Shown here one piece after another: positions 52,852 to 60,748 of a stretch of 64,000 nucleotides of DNA (position 1 is the stretch's first letter; each line of letters opens with the position of its first letter). This DNA is from Alteromonadaceae bacterium Bs31 (GTDB taxonomy: Bacteria; Pseudomonadota; Gammaproteobacteria; Pseudomonadales; Cellvibrionaceae). The stretch lies in NCBI GenBank assembly GCA_900177435.1, contig FXAI01000011.1, forward strand, positions 1 to 64,000, read 5' to 3'. The notes beneath the pieces were generated by a model that was not told where the DNA came from, did no database searches, and saw only the letters and a program-made list of their open reading frames with translations. The translations under genes and the position numbers were made by a program.

Positions 52852-53255
52852 AGCCCGGCCCTAAAGAGGAATGTTTGTTACCTCTTATTGTTTTTATGTA
52901 TCTCACTTTTGATTAATCCTTGCGCAATCGAGTCCATAGCGGAGGGCCCCATGCTGGCATTTTAAAGTTGCACCAGAGTAGCGTCCACCTAAAACCTCGC
53001 TCCTTATTCCAGTTCTGGTTCCCAGACCACGTCCCTCGCTATGTGGCCAATGATCAATGAGGCTGAAAGATGATATTTTTGGCGGATAAATAATCTGCAA
53101 GCCGTATTAGAGAGCAACTTGAGAATCGTCTGACTAAGCAAGCGCTACACTGTTACTCTTTCGCCGCCTGTGTAAAGATGCCGCTCCTTCTTTAGCTGCT
53201 ATTGATACAAGGCGCATTGTAAAAAAAGCCGGACATAAATATTGGATGTAAAAAC
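52852..53255. other. 404-bp region without convincing gene
   Basis: Upstream of the ketosynthase-fold gene and the SemiSWEET gene, which diverge here. A TTG-started minus-strand frame at 52903-53100 has an odd composition and no family match, and is not called. No tRNA-like T-arm, terminator or repeat is seen. It should contain both promoters. Confidence 0.5.
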
Positions 53256-53528
53256 ATGCCCACTGCGGATTTAATTGGCTATATTGCCGCCTGTCTTACC
53301 ACCAGCTCCTTTTTGCCTCAGGCGATAAAGGTGTTTCGAACGCGTGATACTGGCTCACTTTCCTTGCTAATGTATATTGCGTTCAATCTGGGCGTGGTTT
53401 TGTGGCTAGTCTATGGCTTACTGCGCAATGACCCGGTAATAATTGTGGCGAACTGCGTAACCTTATTGCTCTCGATGAGTATTCTGGCTATTAAGATCTA
53501 CAACGTGCTAACCAAGGTTGATCAATAA
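53256..53528 (+). CDS. SemiSWEET family sugar transporter
   Basis: The 90-residue protein has three membrane helices and the PQ-loop/MtN3 pattern: TTSSFLPQAIKVFRTRDTGSLSLLMY, with the Pro-Gln pair in helix 1, and a helix 3 with NCVTLLLSMSILAIK. SemiSWEETs dimerise to facilitate sugar movement across the inner membrane. It is monocistronic and fits the carbohydrate lifestyle. The sugar is unknown. Confidence 0.9.
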   Translation: MPTADLIGYIAACLTTSSFLPQAIKVFRTRDTGSLSLLMYIAFNLGVVLWLVYGLLRNDPVIIVANCVTLLLSMSILAIKIYNVLTKVDQ

Positions 53529-54166
53529 ATTGAAGCTATTGGGCTGATGGACACGGTCACACTGTGAACCATCGCAAGAAATAAGCCGTAATCATGAATG
53601 CACTCACAAAAAGAGGTATTGAGCATGAAACGGTTTTTAAACCTTCGCTGGAATGTGTTTATAAGGTCTATCACCGCAAGCGAAGCAAAAGCAAAGGGTA
53701 ATGATAAGCATAAGCAGTTAGGGCAATGGTCAAAGTGCGTCTGGCAGTTGGATAAAGAGGCATAAGCTACGCCTGGTGGTGCTGCGGTAATTGCTTGCTT
53801 GTCTGACTCAGTAATATTAAAAAATCGACTTCATCCCTTAGTCGTGTGATCGCAGGGGCGACAATTGGTGCTAGAGAGAGCTTATAGCAATACTACGACT
53901 ATTGTTCACGGTTTGACTTAGCTAAGAGGTGGGCCACAAGTAATATTTAAGCGTAAGCTTCGCTGGCTAAAGTATGAAACTTCAAAGCGAGCGTGGTCCG
54001 CTCTGGCAAGGGGATAAAATGGCAACAGATGGGTTTTTACTAAAATTTCTAAAAGAAGTAGTCAGGTAAATCCTTAAGGGTTAGCTTTTTTGCCACAGAA
54101 AATTTTATACTTACTCTCAAATAGTTTTTATACCCCGTTCTTACACTTCCCAAGGAGCTTATCACC
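53529..54166. other. 638-bp gene-poor region with small frames
   Basis: It holds a 46-residue frame at 53625-53765 (listed separately) and a 31-residue frame at 53974-54069 (MKLQSERGPLWQGDKMATDG start), which has no Shine-Dalgarno for its first ATG but AAGGGG before its second, at 54019. No repeats or RNA genes were recognised. The last 40 bp should carry the cytochrome c promoter. Confidence 0.5.
53625..53765 (+). CDS. Possible 46-residue small protein
   Basis: The ATG at 53625 has GAGG 8 bp upstream. It encodes a basic peptide (MKRFLNLRWNVFIRS start) with two Trp in the second half and no membrane helix. An overlapping 35-residue frame from the ATG at 53594 competes. No homologue is recalled, so coding status is uncertain. 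Confidence 0.3.
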   Translation: MKRFLNLRWNVFIRSITASEAKAKGNDKHKQLGQWSKCVWQLDKEA

Positions 54167-54466
54167 ATGAAATTGCGTCTAATTTCCTTCGCGCTAGTCT
54201 TATGCAGCCCAGTGGTTTTCGCTGCAGGTGCACCACCGAAAGCGGCCCTTTGTAATGCTTGCCATGGCGCCAACGGTGCAGCCCCCATTGCGCCCAATTA
54301 TCCTAAATTGAATGGCCAAAACAAAGAGTACCTGGTTGCTTCGCTTAAGGCCTATAAAGTTGGCGATCGCAAAGGCGGTTTAGCGGCAGTTATGGTTGGC
54401 CAGGCAAAAGGTTTAAAGGATGAAGAGATGGAAGCCCTTGCCGCCTATTATGCGGCGCAAGAATAG
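54167..54466 (+). CDS. Periplasmic class I cytochrome c (c4/c553-like)
   Basis: The 99-residue precursor has a signal peptide (about 1-20, PVVFAAG), one heme c site CNACH (residues 29-33) and a distal axial Met in [10 protein letters not shown]. It is a small soluble electron carrier, about 79 residues after cleavage, the size of cytochrome c553. It may feed the aa3 oxidase, but it lies 45 kb away in another transcription unit. An intrinsic terminator lies 120 bp downstream. AAGGAG is 9 bp before ATG. Confidence 0.92.
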   Translation: MKLRLISFALVLCSPVVFAAGAPPKAALCNACHGANGAAPIAPNYPKLNGQNKEYLVASLKAYKVGDRKGGLAAVMVGQAKGLKDEEMEALAAYYAAQE

Positions 54467-54585
54467 CCACTGTCAGCGCTACAGCGAGACCAGACCCAAA
54501 GAGCCTGATATCGGCTGAGAGATAGAGAGCTCCGTATGCACATGCAATAAAGGGCTTGATTGCGTTAACTGCAAATCCGACAGAC

Positions 54586-54613
54586 AAAACCGGCCTCTAG
54601 CGCCGGTTTTTTT
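54586..54613 (+). terminator. Rho-independent terminator after the cytochrome c gene
   Basis: A perfect 9-bp stem (54586-54594 AAAACCGGC with 54602-54610) and 7-nt loop, ending in seven T (54607-54613). It would end transcription from the cytochrome c gene; the 278 bp after it up to 54891 hold no recognisable gene. Confidence 0.85.
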
Positions 54614-54891
54614 CGCGCCGCATTTCTACTAGCTAACTAACAATTGAAAACAGGCTGTCAAGGCACTACAGGCCTTGGATTGGCATTAGTAGAAGACATT
54701 CGTAAAGAGGCCCCAGGCAAGATAGCCTTGCCTCAGCAATGTTTGCCCTTAGGGTTGATATTTACCCCGTGAACATGAAGTTGTATGCTGTTTAGGAGAT
54801 TATTACAGAGTTAAATGTTGTTTGAGTTTGAATCTGGAAATAACAGGCTGTATTGAGCTAGGCTTGGCTGTTTGAAGCAAAAGGAGATTTT

Positions 54892-55386
54892 GTGGCTCCA
54901 GCAATAATTGAGTGGATTTCTGCAACGCTAATTGTCGTAGGTATCTTGTATACGCCAGCCCTTAGGGCTCGCCAGAGGTGGACTGAACTTAGGTGTAAAA
55001 TTGTAGGCTCAAGGCTGGATATAGAGCAAAAAGAATATATAGCGATTAACTGTAATACTGCGTACGAGCCGGTAAGTCGTTATAGCAAGAGTTCTTATAG
55101 TGCGAAAGTTTGCTACGCATACAAGATTCATGGAAAAGGCTATTTGTCAGCTAATATAAAAGCTGTTTCTTTTTTATTTACATCACCGTCTGAGATTCTA
55201 CCTTTTACTGATGGCTCTACTCAAAAGGTTTGGGTTAATCCGAAGAAGCCCGAGCAATCTTATATTATCAGGCCAACAATATTTCCAGTAATACTGATTA
55301 TTACCAGCGGCATAGTGGCCCTTTTTTGGCAAGAAATCTGGCTGTTTTTATTGAGTGTGTATGGGCATACTCCAAACATACTATGA
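54892..55386 (+). CDS. DUF3592-like membrane protein
   Basis: The 164-residue protein has one N-terminal helix (about 7-22), a soluble region (about 28-122) and a C-terminal helix (about 126-150). The middle resembles DUF3592, a family of unknown function that ends in a KVWVNPKKPEQSYI-type motif ('P-x-x-P' near the second helix). GTG start with GGAG 5 bp upstream. It is the first of three small plus-strand genes with AT-rich DNA around them, suggestive of an accessory region. Confidence 0.7.
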   Translation: MAPAIIEWISATLIVVGILYTPALRARQRWTELRCKIVGSRLDIEQKEYIAINCNTAYEPVSRYSKSSYSAKVCYAYKIHGKGYLSANIKAVSFLFTSPSEILPFTDGSTQKVWVNPKKPEQSYIIRPTIFPVILIITSGIVALFWQEIWLFLLSVYGHTPNIL

Positions 55387-55632
55387 GTTCTAAGGTATGC
55401 GGCCTGCGCTCATCTTTTAACAGATGGCAGCTTCTTTTATAGTGTGCTGTGCAGATGGAAAAATTTGCCAGTGAACAGAAGCCATTGCATTGCCCATAAA
55501 TTAAAAGGCAGCTCTGGAATGCTGAGTAAGTCGTTCAGCTGTGCTGGCGGGGCTGGTTAAAATTGAAAGGTGCCAACAAGCTTGTTGGCGTTGACTAAAC
55601 TGTTTTGTAGGCGATATACCAACGGAGAATGT

Positions 55633-55926
55633 ATGAGTAAATGTGCCGGCTGTAACAAGGAGCTGACTTTTGTATCTGTACTTAGTGCTATGAATCCTTA
55701 TAGCCTCAAGTGTGGAGGGTGTGACGAGCGTATAAAAGCCAAACCAGCGGTGGTGACTATTTTGGTCGTGCTAATAGTTGCCGTATCACTCGCTATTCTT
55801 GCCCTGCCATTTCCAGGGGCGAGCACTTCTAAAATTGTAGCTTTGCTTGTTTTGGGTGCGGTGTTTGAATTTGGGTTTTATCTAGCCCTTAAGAAGGGCT
55901 TTATTGGCTCAAATCTTGTTCCTTAG
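55633..55926 (+). CDS. Zinc-ribbon two-helix membrane protein
   Basis: The 97-residue protein starts with MSKCAGCNKELT and continues to LKCGGCDERI, two CxxC knuckles of a zinc ribbon (about residues 4-40), then two membrane helices (about 45-66 and 70-88). The ATG at 55633 is chosen over one at 55570, because GGAG precedes it and the ribbon starts there. Related small proteins are found scattered in gammaproteobacteria; role unknown. Confidence 0.65.
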   Translation: MSKCAGCNKELTFVSVLSAMNPYSLKCGGCDERIKAKPAVVTILVVLIVAVSLAILALPFPGASTSKIVALLVLGAVFEFGFYLALKKGFIGSNLVP

Positions 55927-56420
55927 GGGGTGAGCGAAATAAATCAAGAGCTACAGATTTCATAAGCCCATGAGCATTTTTCATATCCCGCCCCCATAAA
56001 CCACCAAAAATCGAATAATAAAATAGGCGTAAAAATCTCGGCGAGTGGAGTTCCAATATTAGGTGTTCAAATTTTTATAGAGATAGCAGTATTGCAACAA
56101 GTGATTTAGTTCATATTGAAAAAATGTAAGGCAATAAACACGAGGTAGTAGTTAAATCTATTAGTGTTGACTCTGTCAAGAAAAAATAAGCCGCTAAAAC
56201 CCCAGATCTTGTTGGATCGGTTGTGTTCGTTTATTTTGGTATGACTTTGTTTTGTTAGCGGTGTCATAAAAAATATAGGTGATATAAAGGTGTCGGGTGA
56301 TATTGCAGCTTGGCGCTATATACAAAAATAGATTATCATCGAAGTGACGCCAAATCTAAAATTTTAAGTGGTGTTGTTCTTAGAAAACATAATTAAAAAT
56401 AGTTAGGGTAGGAGTGATAT
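55927..56420. other. 494-bp AT-rich region without gene
   Basis: The DNA is unusually AT-rich for this window. An open frame at 55966-56109 (plus) encodes protein-like sequence ending KISASGVPILGVQIFIEIA but lacks a start codon, which suggests a decayed remnant. A run of short hairpins is present but no clear terminator. The last 30 bp carry the Shine-Dalgarno GTAGGAG of the next gene. Confidence 0.5.
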
Positions 56421-56879
56421 ATGTATAAGAGAGTGTTTGTGATAGCAGTTTTATTGAGCATGTTCGCTGGGTGTGCTTCTGTTCCAACCGAAGATAAAGA
56501 AACGGAAGATCTTGCAAAGAAATTTAATCCGCCGTCTGAAGGTAAGTCGGGGCTGTATATCTATAGGCACGGTAACTTTGGCGGCGCGCTAAAAAAGGAT
56601 GTTTGGGTTGACGGGGAGTGTGTAGGAGAAACTGCTCCAAATATATTCTTTTACCATGAAGTTGCAGGGGATGAAGAGCACAAAATTTCAACTGAATCGG
56701 AGTTTTCTCCGAACGATTTAGTAATAAAAACAACCAGCGGTGAGAACCATTTTGTGAAACAGTACATAAAAATGGGTGCTTTTGTTGGAGGCGCCGGCCT
56801 CGAAGAAGAAGATGCAGTTGAAGGAAAAGAAGTTGTTTCAAAGTTGAAAATGGCAAAAAAAGGCAGTTGTAGTAAATAG
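56421..56879 (+). CDS. DUF2846-like lipoprotein
   Basis: The 152-residue lipoprotein has a signal with lipobox LFSMFAGC-type (here LLSMFAGC, Cys18). A mature beta-rich domain resembles DUF2846: GLYIYRHGNFGGALKKDVWVDGE, then NIFFYHEVAGDEEHKI. The last quarter is acidic-basic. DUF2846 proteins are predicted envelope lipoproteins of unknown role. TAGGAG lies about 9 bp upstream. It is the last of the small genes in the AT-rich block. Confidence 0.8.
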   Translation: MYKRVFVIAVLLSMFAGCASVPTEDKETEDLAKKFNPPSEGKSGLYIYRHGNFGGALKKDVWVDGECVGETAPNIFFYHEVAGDEEHKISTESEFSPNDLVIKTTSGENHFVKQYIKMGAFVGGAGLEEEDAVEGKEVVSKLKMAKKGSCSK

Positions 56880-57092
56880 CTAATTGCTGCACTAAGGCCG
56901 CGATTATCTGTTGTACTGGTTATCGCGGCTTAATAACTTGTGGCTAAACATCGGCTATGGTTAAACTTTCTCAATACTTAAGCTTCAGAGCTTATATATT
57001 GATGCCTAATAAAGCAGGCGGACCATTTTATTTGCTTTGTTTTCTTAAGTTGGTTAGTTAGCATTATTTCCTTTGTGGCCAGAAAACAGCAA

Positions 57093-58289
57093 TTATTTAT
57101 CTAGATTATCACCATCGACAACTTTGCGCGTCGATACTAAGACATCGTAGATGGCCTTTATTCCCGGTTTAGCCACGTTGCTGGCATCATACAGATAGGG
57201 TTCGTTGGGTTTGGGGAACATAAAACCCGCTTCGTCGTGCCAGCTATTTTTGTCGTTTAGCCCCCAAAAGGTCACGCCCTTGCAGCTTCTTAGCTCTAGG
57301 CAGGCTTTTACTATCTGGCCGTAGTAATCGCCCTGGGCTTGGTAGGGGTCCTTGCTGCTTTTAAACAGGCGTAGCCTGGCATCCAGTTCTGTAATTTCAC
57401 TCTCCAAGCCAAGTTCTTGCAGGCTGTGTAGGTACTGTCTGGTTGATTCCGGGCTTTCCAGATGAAACAGCATGTGGTGCTGTAGGCCAACACCATGCAA
57501 TGGCACGCCTTGGGCTATCAAACTTTTTACCAAAGCCATAAATGCCTGAGCTTTTCCGCCGCTGTAGTTGTGTAGCTGTTCGTTTATATACAGTTTTACA
57601 GAAGGGTCTATAGTGTGAGCATGACGTAGAGCCTCAGCGATATAATTTTCACCGATGTAGCGCGTGAATACATTTTTATCCAATGCACCGTCACCCAGCA
57701 GCTCCAGGGGTTCATTCACTACATCCCACTGCTCTATTTTTCCACGGTAGTGATTGAGTACCTTCTCGATATGAGTCTTCATGAGCGCGGTGAGCTGATG
57801 TTTTTTTTGCTCAGCACTGGGAAAGCTATCCAGCCAGACTTGTAGATTCGGCGAGTGGTAGTCATCGGATAAGCGCCCCCAAACCAATGTATGGCCCCGT
57901 ACACGAATGCCGTTTTGCTGTGCCGACTCAAGCCACGTATCTGCCGCTGTAAAATCGTAGCGTAGCGTTTGCGGGCTTTGGTTTAAGCCGGGAAGCTGCA
58001 CAAGCTTCCCTAGCTTTAACAGGTTTGTTGGCGTGCTTGAATTAAAGGTTTTAGTAAATTGCGGGCTAAGTAGTTCTTGTACCGTCTCTGTGCTTGCCCC
58101 CAAATAAAAGTTACGCGCCTGTGCGTATTGCCGCAGCTCAGCCGTATGGCCATGCTTACTGTCCAGCAGGTAGGGTCGCTCGAACTCAATGGCCTTAAAC
58201 CAATACAGGTAGGCTAGCAGGCTGGCGAGCATAAGGAATGCCAGTAAGCCCATAAGCCATTTAAGAAGTGTTTTATTGTTACTTTTCAC
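57093..58289 (-). CDS. GH10 endo-beta-1,4-xylanase, membrane-anchored
   Basis: The 398-residue protein has an N-terminal membrane helix (about 9-30), then a GH10 TIM-barrel. The acid/base Glu is E193 in WDVVNEPLE, and the nucleophile is E301 in ITELDARL. Barrel blocks RGHTLVWGR and GVTFWGLNDKNSW are also present. GH10 enzymes cleave xylan; short, periplasm-anchored ones usually act on imported xylo-oligosaccharides. It is the second gene of an operon, overlapping the upstream membrane protein by 11 bp, and is likely MarR-controlled. Confidence 0.9.
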   Translation of the reverse strand: MKSNNKTLLKWLMGLLAFLMLASLLAYLYWFKAIEFERPYLLDSKHGHTAELRQYAQARNFYLGASTETVQELLSPQFTKTFNSSTPTNLLKLGKLVQLPGLNQSPQTLRYDFTAADTWLESAQQNGIRVRGHTLVWGRLSDDYHSPNLQVWLDSFPSAEQKKHQLTALMKTHIEKVLNHYRGKIEQWDVVNEPLELLGDGALDKNVFTRYIGENYIAEALRHAHTIDPSVKLYINEQLHNYSGGKAQAFMALVKSLIAQGVPLHGVGLQHHMLFHLESPESTRQYLHSLQELGLESEITELDARLRLFKSSKDPYQAQGDYYGQIVKACLELRSCKGVTFWGLNDKNSWHDEAGFMFPKPNEPYLYDASNVAKPGIKAIYDVLVSTRKVVDGDNLDK

Positions 58290-58917
58290 GTGCTCGTCCC
58301 GGCTGGAATTTTCTTACTGCGAGCATAGTGCCCCGGTAGGCGATCACAAGCAAAACTGTTCCCATGGCGACTAAGCACCAAAGGTATGTGCTTATAAAGA
58401 CACTAAATTTGGCAACTGCAAAACTGGAGTAGGGCATTACCAGCCAATCTGCAAACTCCAGAGGCTTGCGAAGCATAACAAAGGAAACCAGGTTTTCCAG
58501 CGCGTCGAATACAGCTGCAAGGGGAGAAAACCAGACAAAAAAGACGCCAATGCTGAGCATCCAAGGGTGCAGTTTTACGGCTTTTACACTGCGCATCACC
58601 GCAGTTGAAAGGCAGAAGAAGGAAACAAATGTGCCGATCATAAATACGTAATCGATTAGTTGGGTTTTTATGAAGAGGCCAAGGGTACCCTTGTCTATCA
58701 GCACCTGAAAGTAGCTTTTGAGTTCGGGGGCGCTAAAGGTGGTTTGGCCAATATAAAAGGGGACGGGAAACTCGCTGGCGAGGTAGGCGGCGTCCAGCCA
58801 GGTTTGCAACAGGCGGGCAATGATATAAGTGACTATGGCGAGAAGCCACCAAGCCAATAAATTGAGACGAGTCTGGGCAAGGTGAATGAGGGCGTGGCGA
58901 TAAGAACTGTGCAACAT
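58279..58917 (-). CDS. Membrane protein upstream of GH10 (unknown family)
   Basis: The 212-residue protein has four or five membrane helices (about 20-40, 78-101, 117-140, 160-178 and 187-205). I do not recognise a family. The start is the ATG at 58917, because GGAG lies 6 bp upstream; longer frames would extend into the operator. It overlaps the GH10 gene by 11 bp, so the two are co-translated and probably linked in function, such as anchoring or transporting a xylo-oligosaccharide (inference). It is divergent from a MarR gene, with the tandem palindromes between. Confidence 0.7.
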   Translation of the reverse strand: MLHSSYRHALIHLAQTRLNLLAWWLLAIVTYIIARLLQTWLDAAYLASEFPVPFYIGQTTFSAPELKSYFQVLIDKGTLGLFIKTQLIDYVFMIGTFVSFFCLSTAVMRSVKAVKLHPWMLSIGVFFVWFSPLAAVFDALENLVSFVMLRKPLEFADWLVMPYSSFAVAKFSVFISTYLWCLVAMGTVLLVIAYRGTMLAVRKFQPGRAREK

Positions 58918-58923
58918 AATGAG

Positions 58924-58952
58924 CTCCATATATATTCCATGGAATATATAAT
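58924..58952 (+). promoter_or_regulatory. Predicted promoter of the MarR gene
   Basis: A perfect TATAAT at 58947-58952 lies 36 bp before the MarR ATG. The -35 (CTCCAT at 58924-58929) is poor. It overlaps the first palindrome, consistent with autoregulation. Confidence 0.4.
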
Positions 58953-58968
58953 TGCATTCCTGGGAATG
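58929..58968. promoter_or_regulatory. Two tandem palindromes: MarR operator candidates
   Basis: Palindrome one spans 58929-58950, a perfect 22-bp inverted repeat with core ATTCCATGGAAT. Palindrome two spans 58955-58968, with core ATTCCTGGGAAT. Both contain ATTCC-N2-GGAAT, and their centres are exactly 22 bp apart, about two helical turns, so two dimers would bind on the same face. They fill the space between divergent genes. Confidence 0.75.
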
Positions 58969-58977
58969 TATTGTCAA
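58948..58977 (-). promoter_or_regulatory. Predicted promoter of the membrane protein-GH10 operon
   Basis: A perfect TTGACA (-35) at 58972-58977 on the minus strand and AATTAT (-10, 4 of 6) at 58948-58953, spacer 18 bp. Palindrome two sits inside the spacer and palindrome one covers the start site, as expected for repression by a MarR-type protein. Confidence 0.5.
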
Positions 58978-58987
58978 GATATTCGCC

Positions 58988-59431
58988 ATGAACAATCGGA
59001 CAGAATTACTGGGTGGGGCGATACACAAGCTCGCCGTGTGTTACCAGCAGCTGAGTGGGCGCTTTAATCGCGTGCTGGAGCCGCTAAGCTTGAACATGAC
59101 ACAAATGTCGTTGCTTACCCATTTCGCTTGGAATCCGGGCCAGCGGGAAACCATTGGTCAGTTGGCGGAGGTGATGCTGATGAACCAGCCTGCGGTGACC
59201 AAAGCGGTAAAAAGTATGGCTAACATGGCTTGGTTGGTGAAGATAAAAGACGAACATGATGCGCGTGTCACACACCTGCAGGTAACTGAGGCGGGGCTGA
59301 GGCAACTGGAGTTGGCGCGGGAACAATGTTTGCCCATATTGCAGCAGGCATTTGCCGGACTGAACGATAAAGAGCTGGGTTTGCTCATCGGCTTACTGTC
59401 TAGCCCGGTAAAGAACCTCACGCAGGACTAG
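58988..59431 (+). CDS. MarR family transcriptional regulator
   Basis: The 147-residue protein has the MarR fold: N-terminal helix (about 10-35), winged HTH (about 60-105; IGQLAEVMLMNQPAVTKAVKSM) and a C-terminal helix. A basic wing segment (DEHDARVTHLQVTEAG) is typical. MarR proteins are ligand-released repressors that act as dimers on palindromes. ATG at 58988 is chosen over a TTG at 58952, which lies within the operator region. Located divergent from the membrane protein-GH10 operon, which it very probably represses. Confidence 0.92.
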   Translation: MNNRTELLGGAIHKLAVCYQQLSGRFNRVLEPLSLNMTQMSLLTHFAWNPGQRETIGQLAEVMLMNQPAVTKAVKSMANMAWLVKIKDEHDARVTHLQVTEAGLRQLELAREQCLPILQQAFAGLNDKELGLLIGLLSSPVKNLTQD

Positions 59432-59520
59432 CCTACAATAATGTTGTTCCTGGTGGCGACTGGTTTAGTGGGTGGTAAGCGTCTGAGAATGATGTTGTTT
59501 TCTAGGGAGATCGAATAACG

Positions 59521-59922
59521 ATGAAAATCATGTGGAAATTAGTGCTTAGTCTGCTGGTAGTAGTAGCAGTAACACCATTGCTGCACGCTGACGATGTATT
59601 ATTAAAAAATGCCTACCAACAAAGGCTCAGTGATATTCAGCTTAGGGGTTCAGGCGAGCTTATAAAATTGCTACCGCAGGATAATGTAGGTAGCAGACAT
59701 CAAAAATTCATTTTAAAGTTAAACAGTGGACAAACCCTTTTGATATCCCACAACATCGATTTAGCACCAAAAATAGAATCCATTAAAATCGGTGACTGGG
59801 TGGAGTTTTATGGCGAGTATGAATGGAACAGTCAAGGCGGGGTGGTTCATTGGACTCATCGAGATCCCGATGGAAGGCACGCCCATGGATGGTTAAAGCA
59901 TAAGGGTAAGAAATACCAATAG
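59521..59922 (+). CDS. DUF3465 secreted protein
   Basis: The 133-residue precursor has a signal peptide (about 1-23, PLLHAD). The mature domain has the DUF3465 signature: GSRHQKFILKLNSGQTLLIS, HNIDLAPKIESIKIGDWVEF and GGVVHWTHRDPDGRHAHGWL, with many His residues that could bind metal. It is a small beta-rich OB-fold-like family of unknown function. It is a single gene, 89 bp after marR, on the same strand. Confidence 0.88.
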   Translation: MKIMWKLVLSLLVVVAVTPLLHADDVLLKNAYQQRLSDIQLRGSGELIKLLPQDNVGSRHQKFILKLNSGQTLLISHNIDLAPKIESIKIGDWVEFYGEYEWNSQGGVVHWTHRDPDGRHAHGWLKHKGKKYQ

Positions 59923-60046
59923 CTATAGGCTTGAGAAAGCAGGGGTTTGATTAAAAATAGATTGAGTAAAAAACACCGAACGTTGCAGCAGGCGCGGGCT
60001 CGCCCTCCCTGCTTTTGATTAAGCTTAAATAACCGAGAGTTTTATT

Positions 60047-60136
60047 TTGCGCCTTTCATATAAAGCATGCGCCCTGGTTTTTACGGTAATTTATATGTCC
60101 GCTTGTGACGGGTTGATAAACAAAGCGGGTGACTAG
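60047..60136 (+). CDS. Possible 29-residue lipoprotein (TTG start)
   Basis: The frame starts at TTG 60047, after a GAGAG about 10 bp upstream, and encodes a basic start (RLSYK), a hydrophobic stretch and a lipobox-like YMSAC with the Cys at 20, ending DGLINKAGD. Size and layout recall the small lipoproteins of the entericidin kind. It is too short for standard gene calling and the start is not ATG. It could be chance. Confidence 0.35.
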   Translation: MRLSYKACALVFTVIYMSACDGLINKAGD

Positions 60137-60150
60137 TGGCCTTATGGGAA

Positions 60151-60183
60151 AACCAAAATAAAGCCACTTTTGGAAAAAGTGGC
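60151..60183 (-). terminator. Rho-independent terminator after the VOC gene
   Basis: A perfect 9-bp stem (60163-60171 with 60175-60183) and 3-nt loop is followed on the minus strand by a T-rich TTTATTTT (60155-60162). Confidence 0.65.
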
Positions 60184-60235
60184 CAGTAATTGCAGGGGTC
60201 AGCAATAAAAGGCTACTGTAAAAAAGCGCAAAAAA

Positions 60236-60628
60236 CTATTTCATTGAATGCAGGCCAATCATATTTTCTTCACTGTCAAACACCAGCGATATAAAACCGT
60301 GCTCACCAATGGAAAATTTCTCTCTGAATAGTTTTCCTCCCGCCTCAACAGCTCGAGCCTGTTCGCTTGCGCAATCATCACAATTAAAGTAGATCAGTGT
60401 GCTATTGCCGCCTGAGGGGGCGCCTTCCATTTGAACCAATGCACCAGAGGCGCCCGGATGCTCCATAGACATTGGAAAGGTACACATAGTGAAAGAGGGG
60501 AGAGCCGCTTCGCTATTATCCGGGTTAGGCATATCTTCTAGAGTTACATTGAATACCGATTCATAAAAGGTTTTGGCGCGGGCCATGTCTTGCACGTAGA
60601 TTTCAAACCAGCCAACGGGGTTGTTCAT
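60236..60628 (-). CDS. VOC (glyoxalase/bleomycin-resistance fold) family protein
   Basis: The 130-residue protein has two VOC half-domains. The start NNPVGWFEIYVQDMARAKTFYE is the hallmark of a common uncharacterised subgroup, and the end SLVFDSEENMIGLHSM has the typical metal-site Glu/His block. It probably binds a small molecule or divalent metal; no substrate is known. It is monocistronic, with a terminator behind it. Confidence 0.9.
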   Translation of the reverse strand: MNNPVGWFEIYVQDMARAKTFYESVFNVTLEDMPNPDNSEAALPSFTMCTFPMSMEHPGASGALVQMEGAPSGGNSTLIYFNCDDCASEQARAVEAGGKLFREKFSIGEHGFISLVFDSEENMIGLHSMK

Positions 60629-60710
60629 AGCGTTCTCCTTTATTAAGGGAAGGGTTGAGGGAAAGCTATGTTATTGTAAGACTGTATTTATGTACAGTGT
60701 ATCTGGTGCC

Positions 60711-60736
60711 AAAAAAAATCCCGGCTTGTGGCCGGG
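60711..60736 (-). terminator. Rho-independent terminator after the copper receptor gene
   Basis: A 6-bp GC stem (60720-60725 with 60731-60736) and 5-nt loop, followed on the minus strand by eight T (60711-60718). It lies 12 bp downstream of the receptor stop. Confidence 0.9.
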
Positions 60737-60748
60737 AAAATCTGGAGA

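Noticed and set aside
52901-53010. tRNA-like segment
   Set aside because: No cloverleaf or GGTTCGAATCC-type T-arm could be formed.
52903-53100. Minus-strand TTG frame upstream of the ketosynthase-like gene
   Set aside because: No start context, composition dominated by Arg/Gly, and no matching family recalled.
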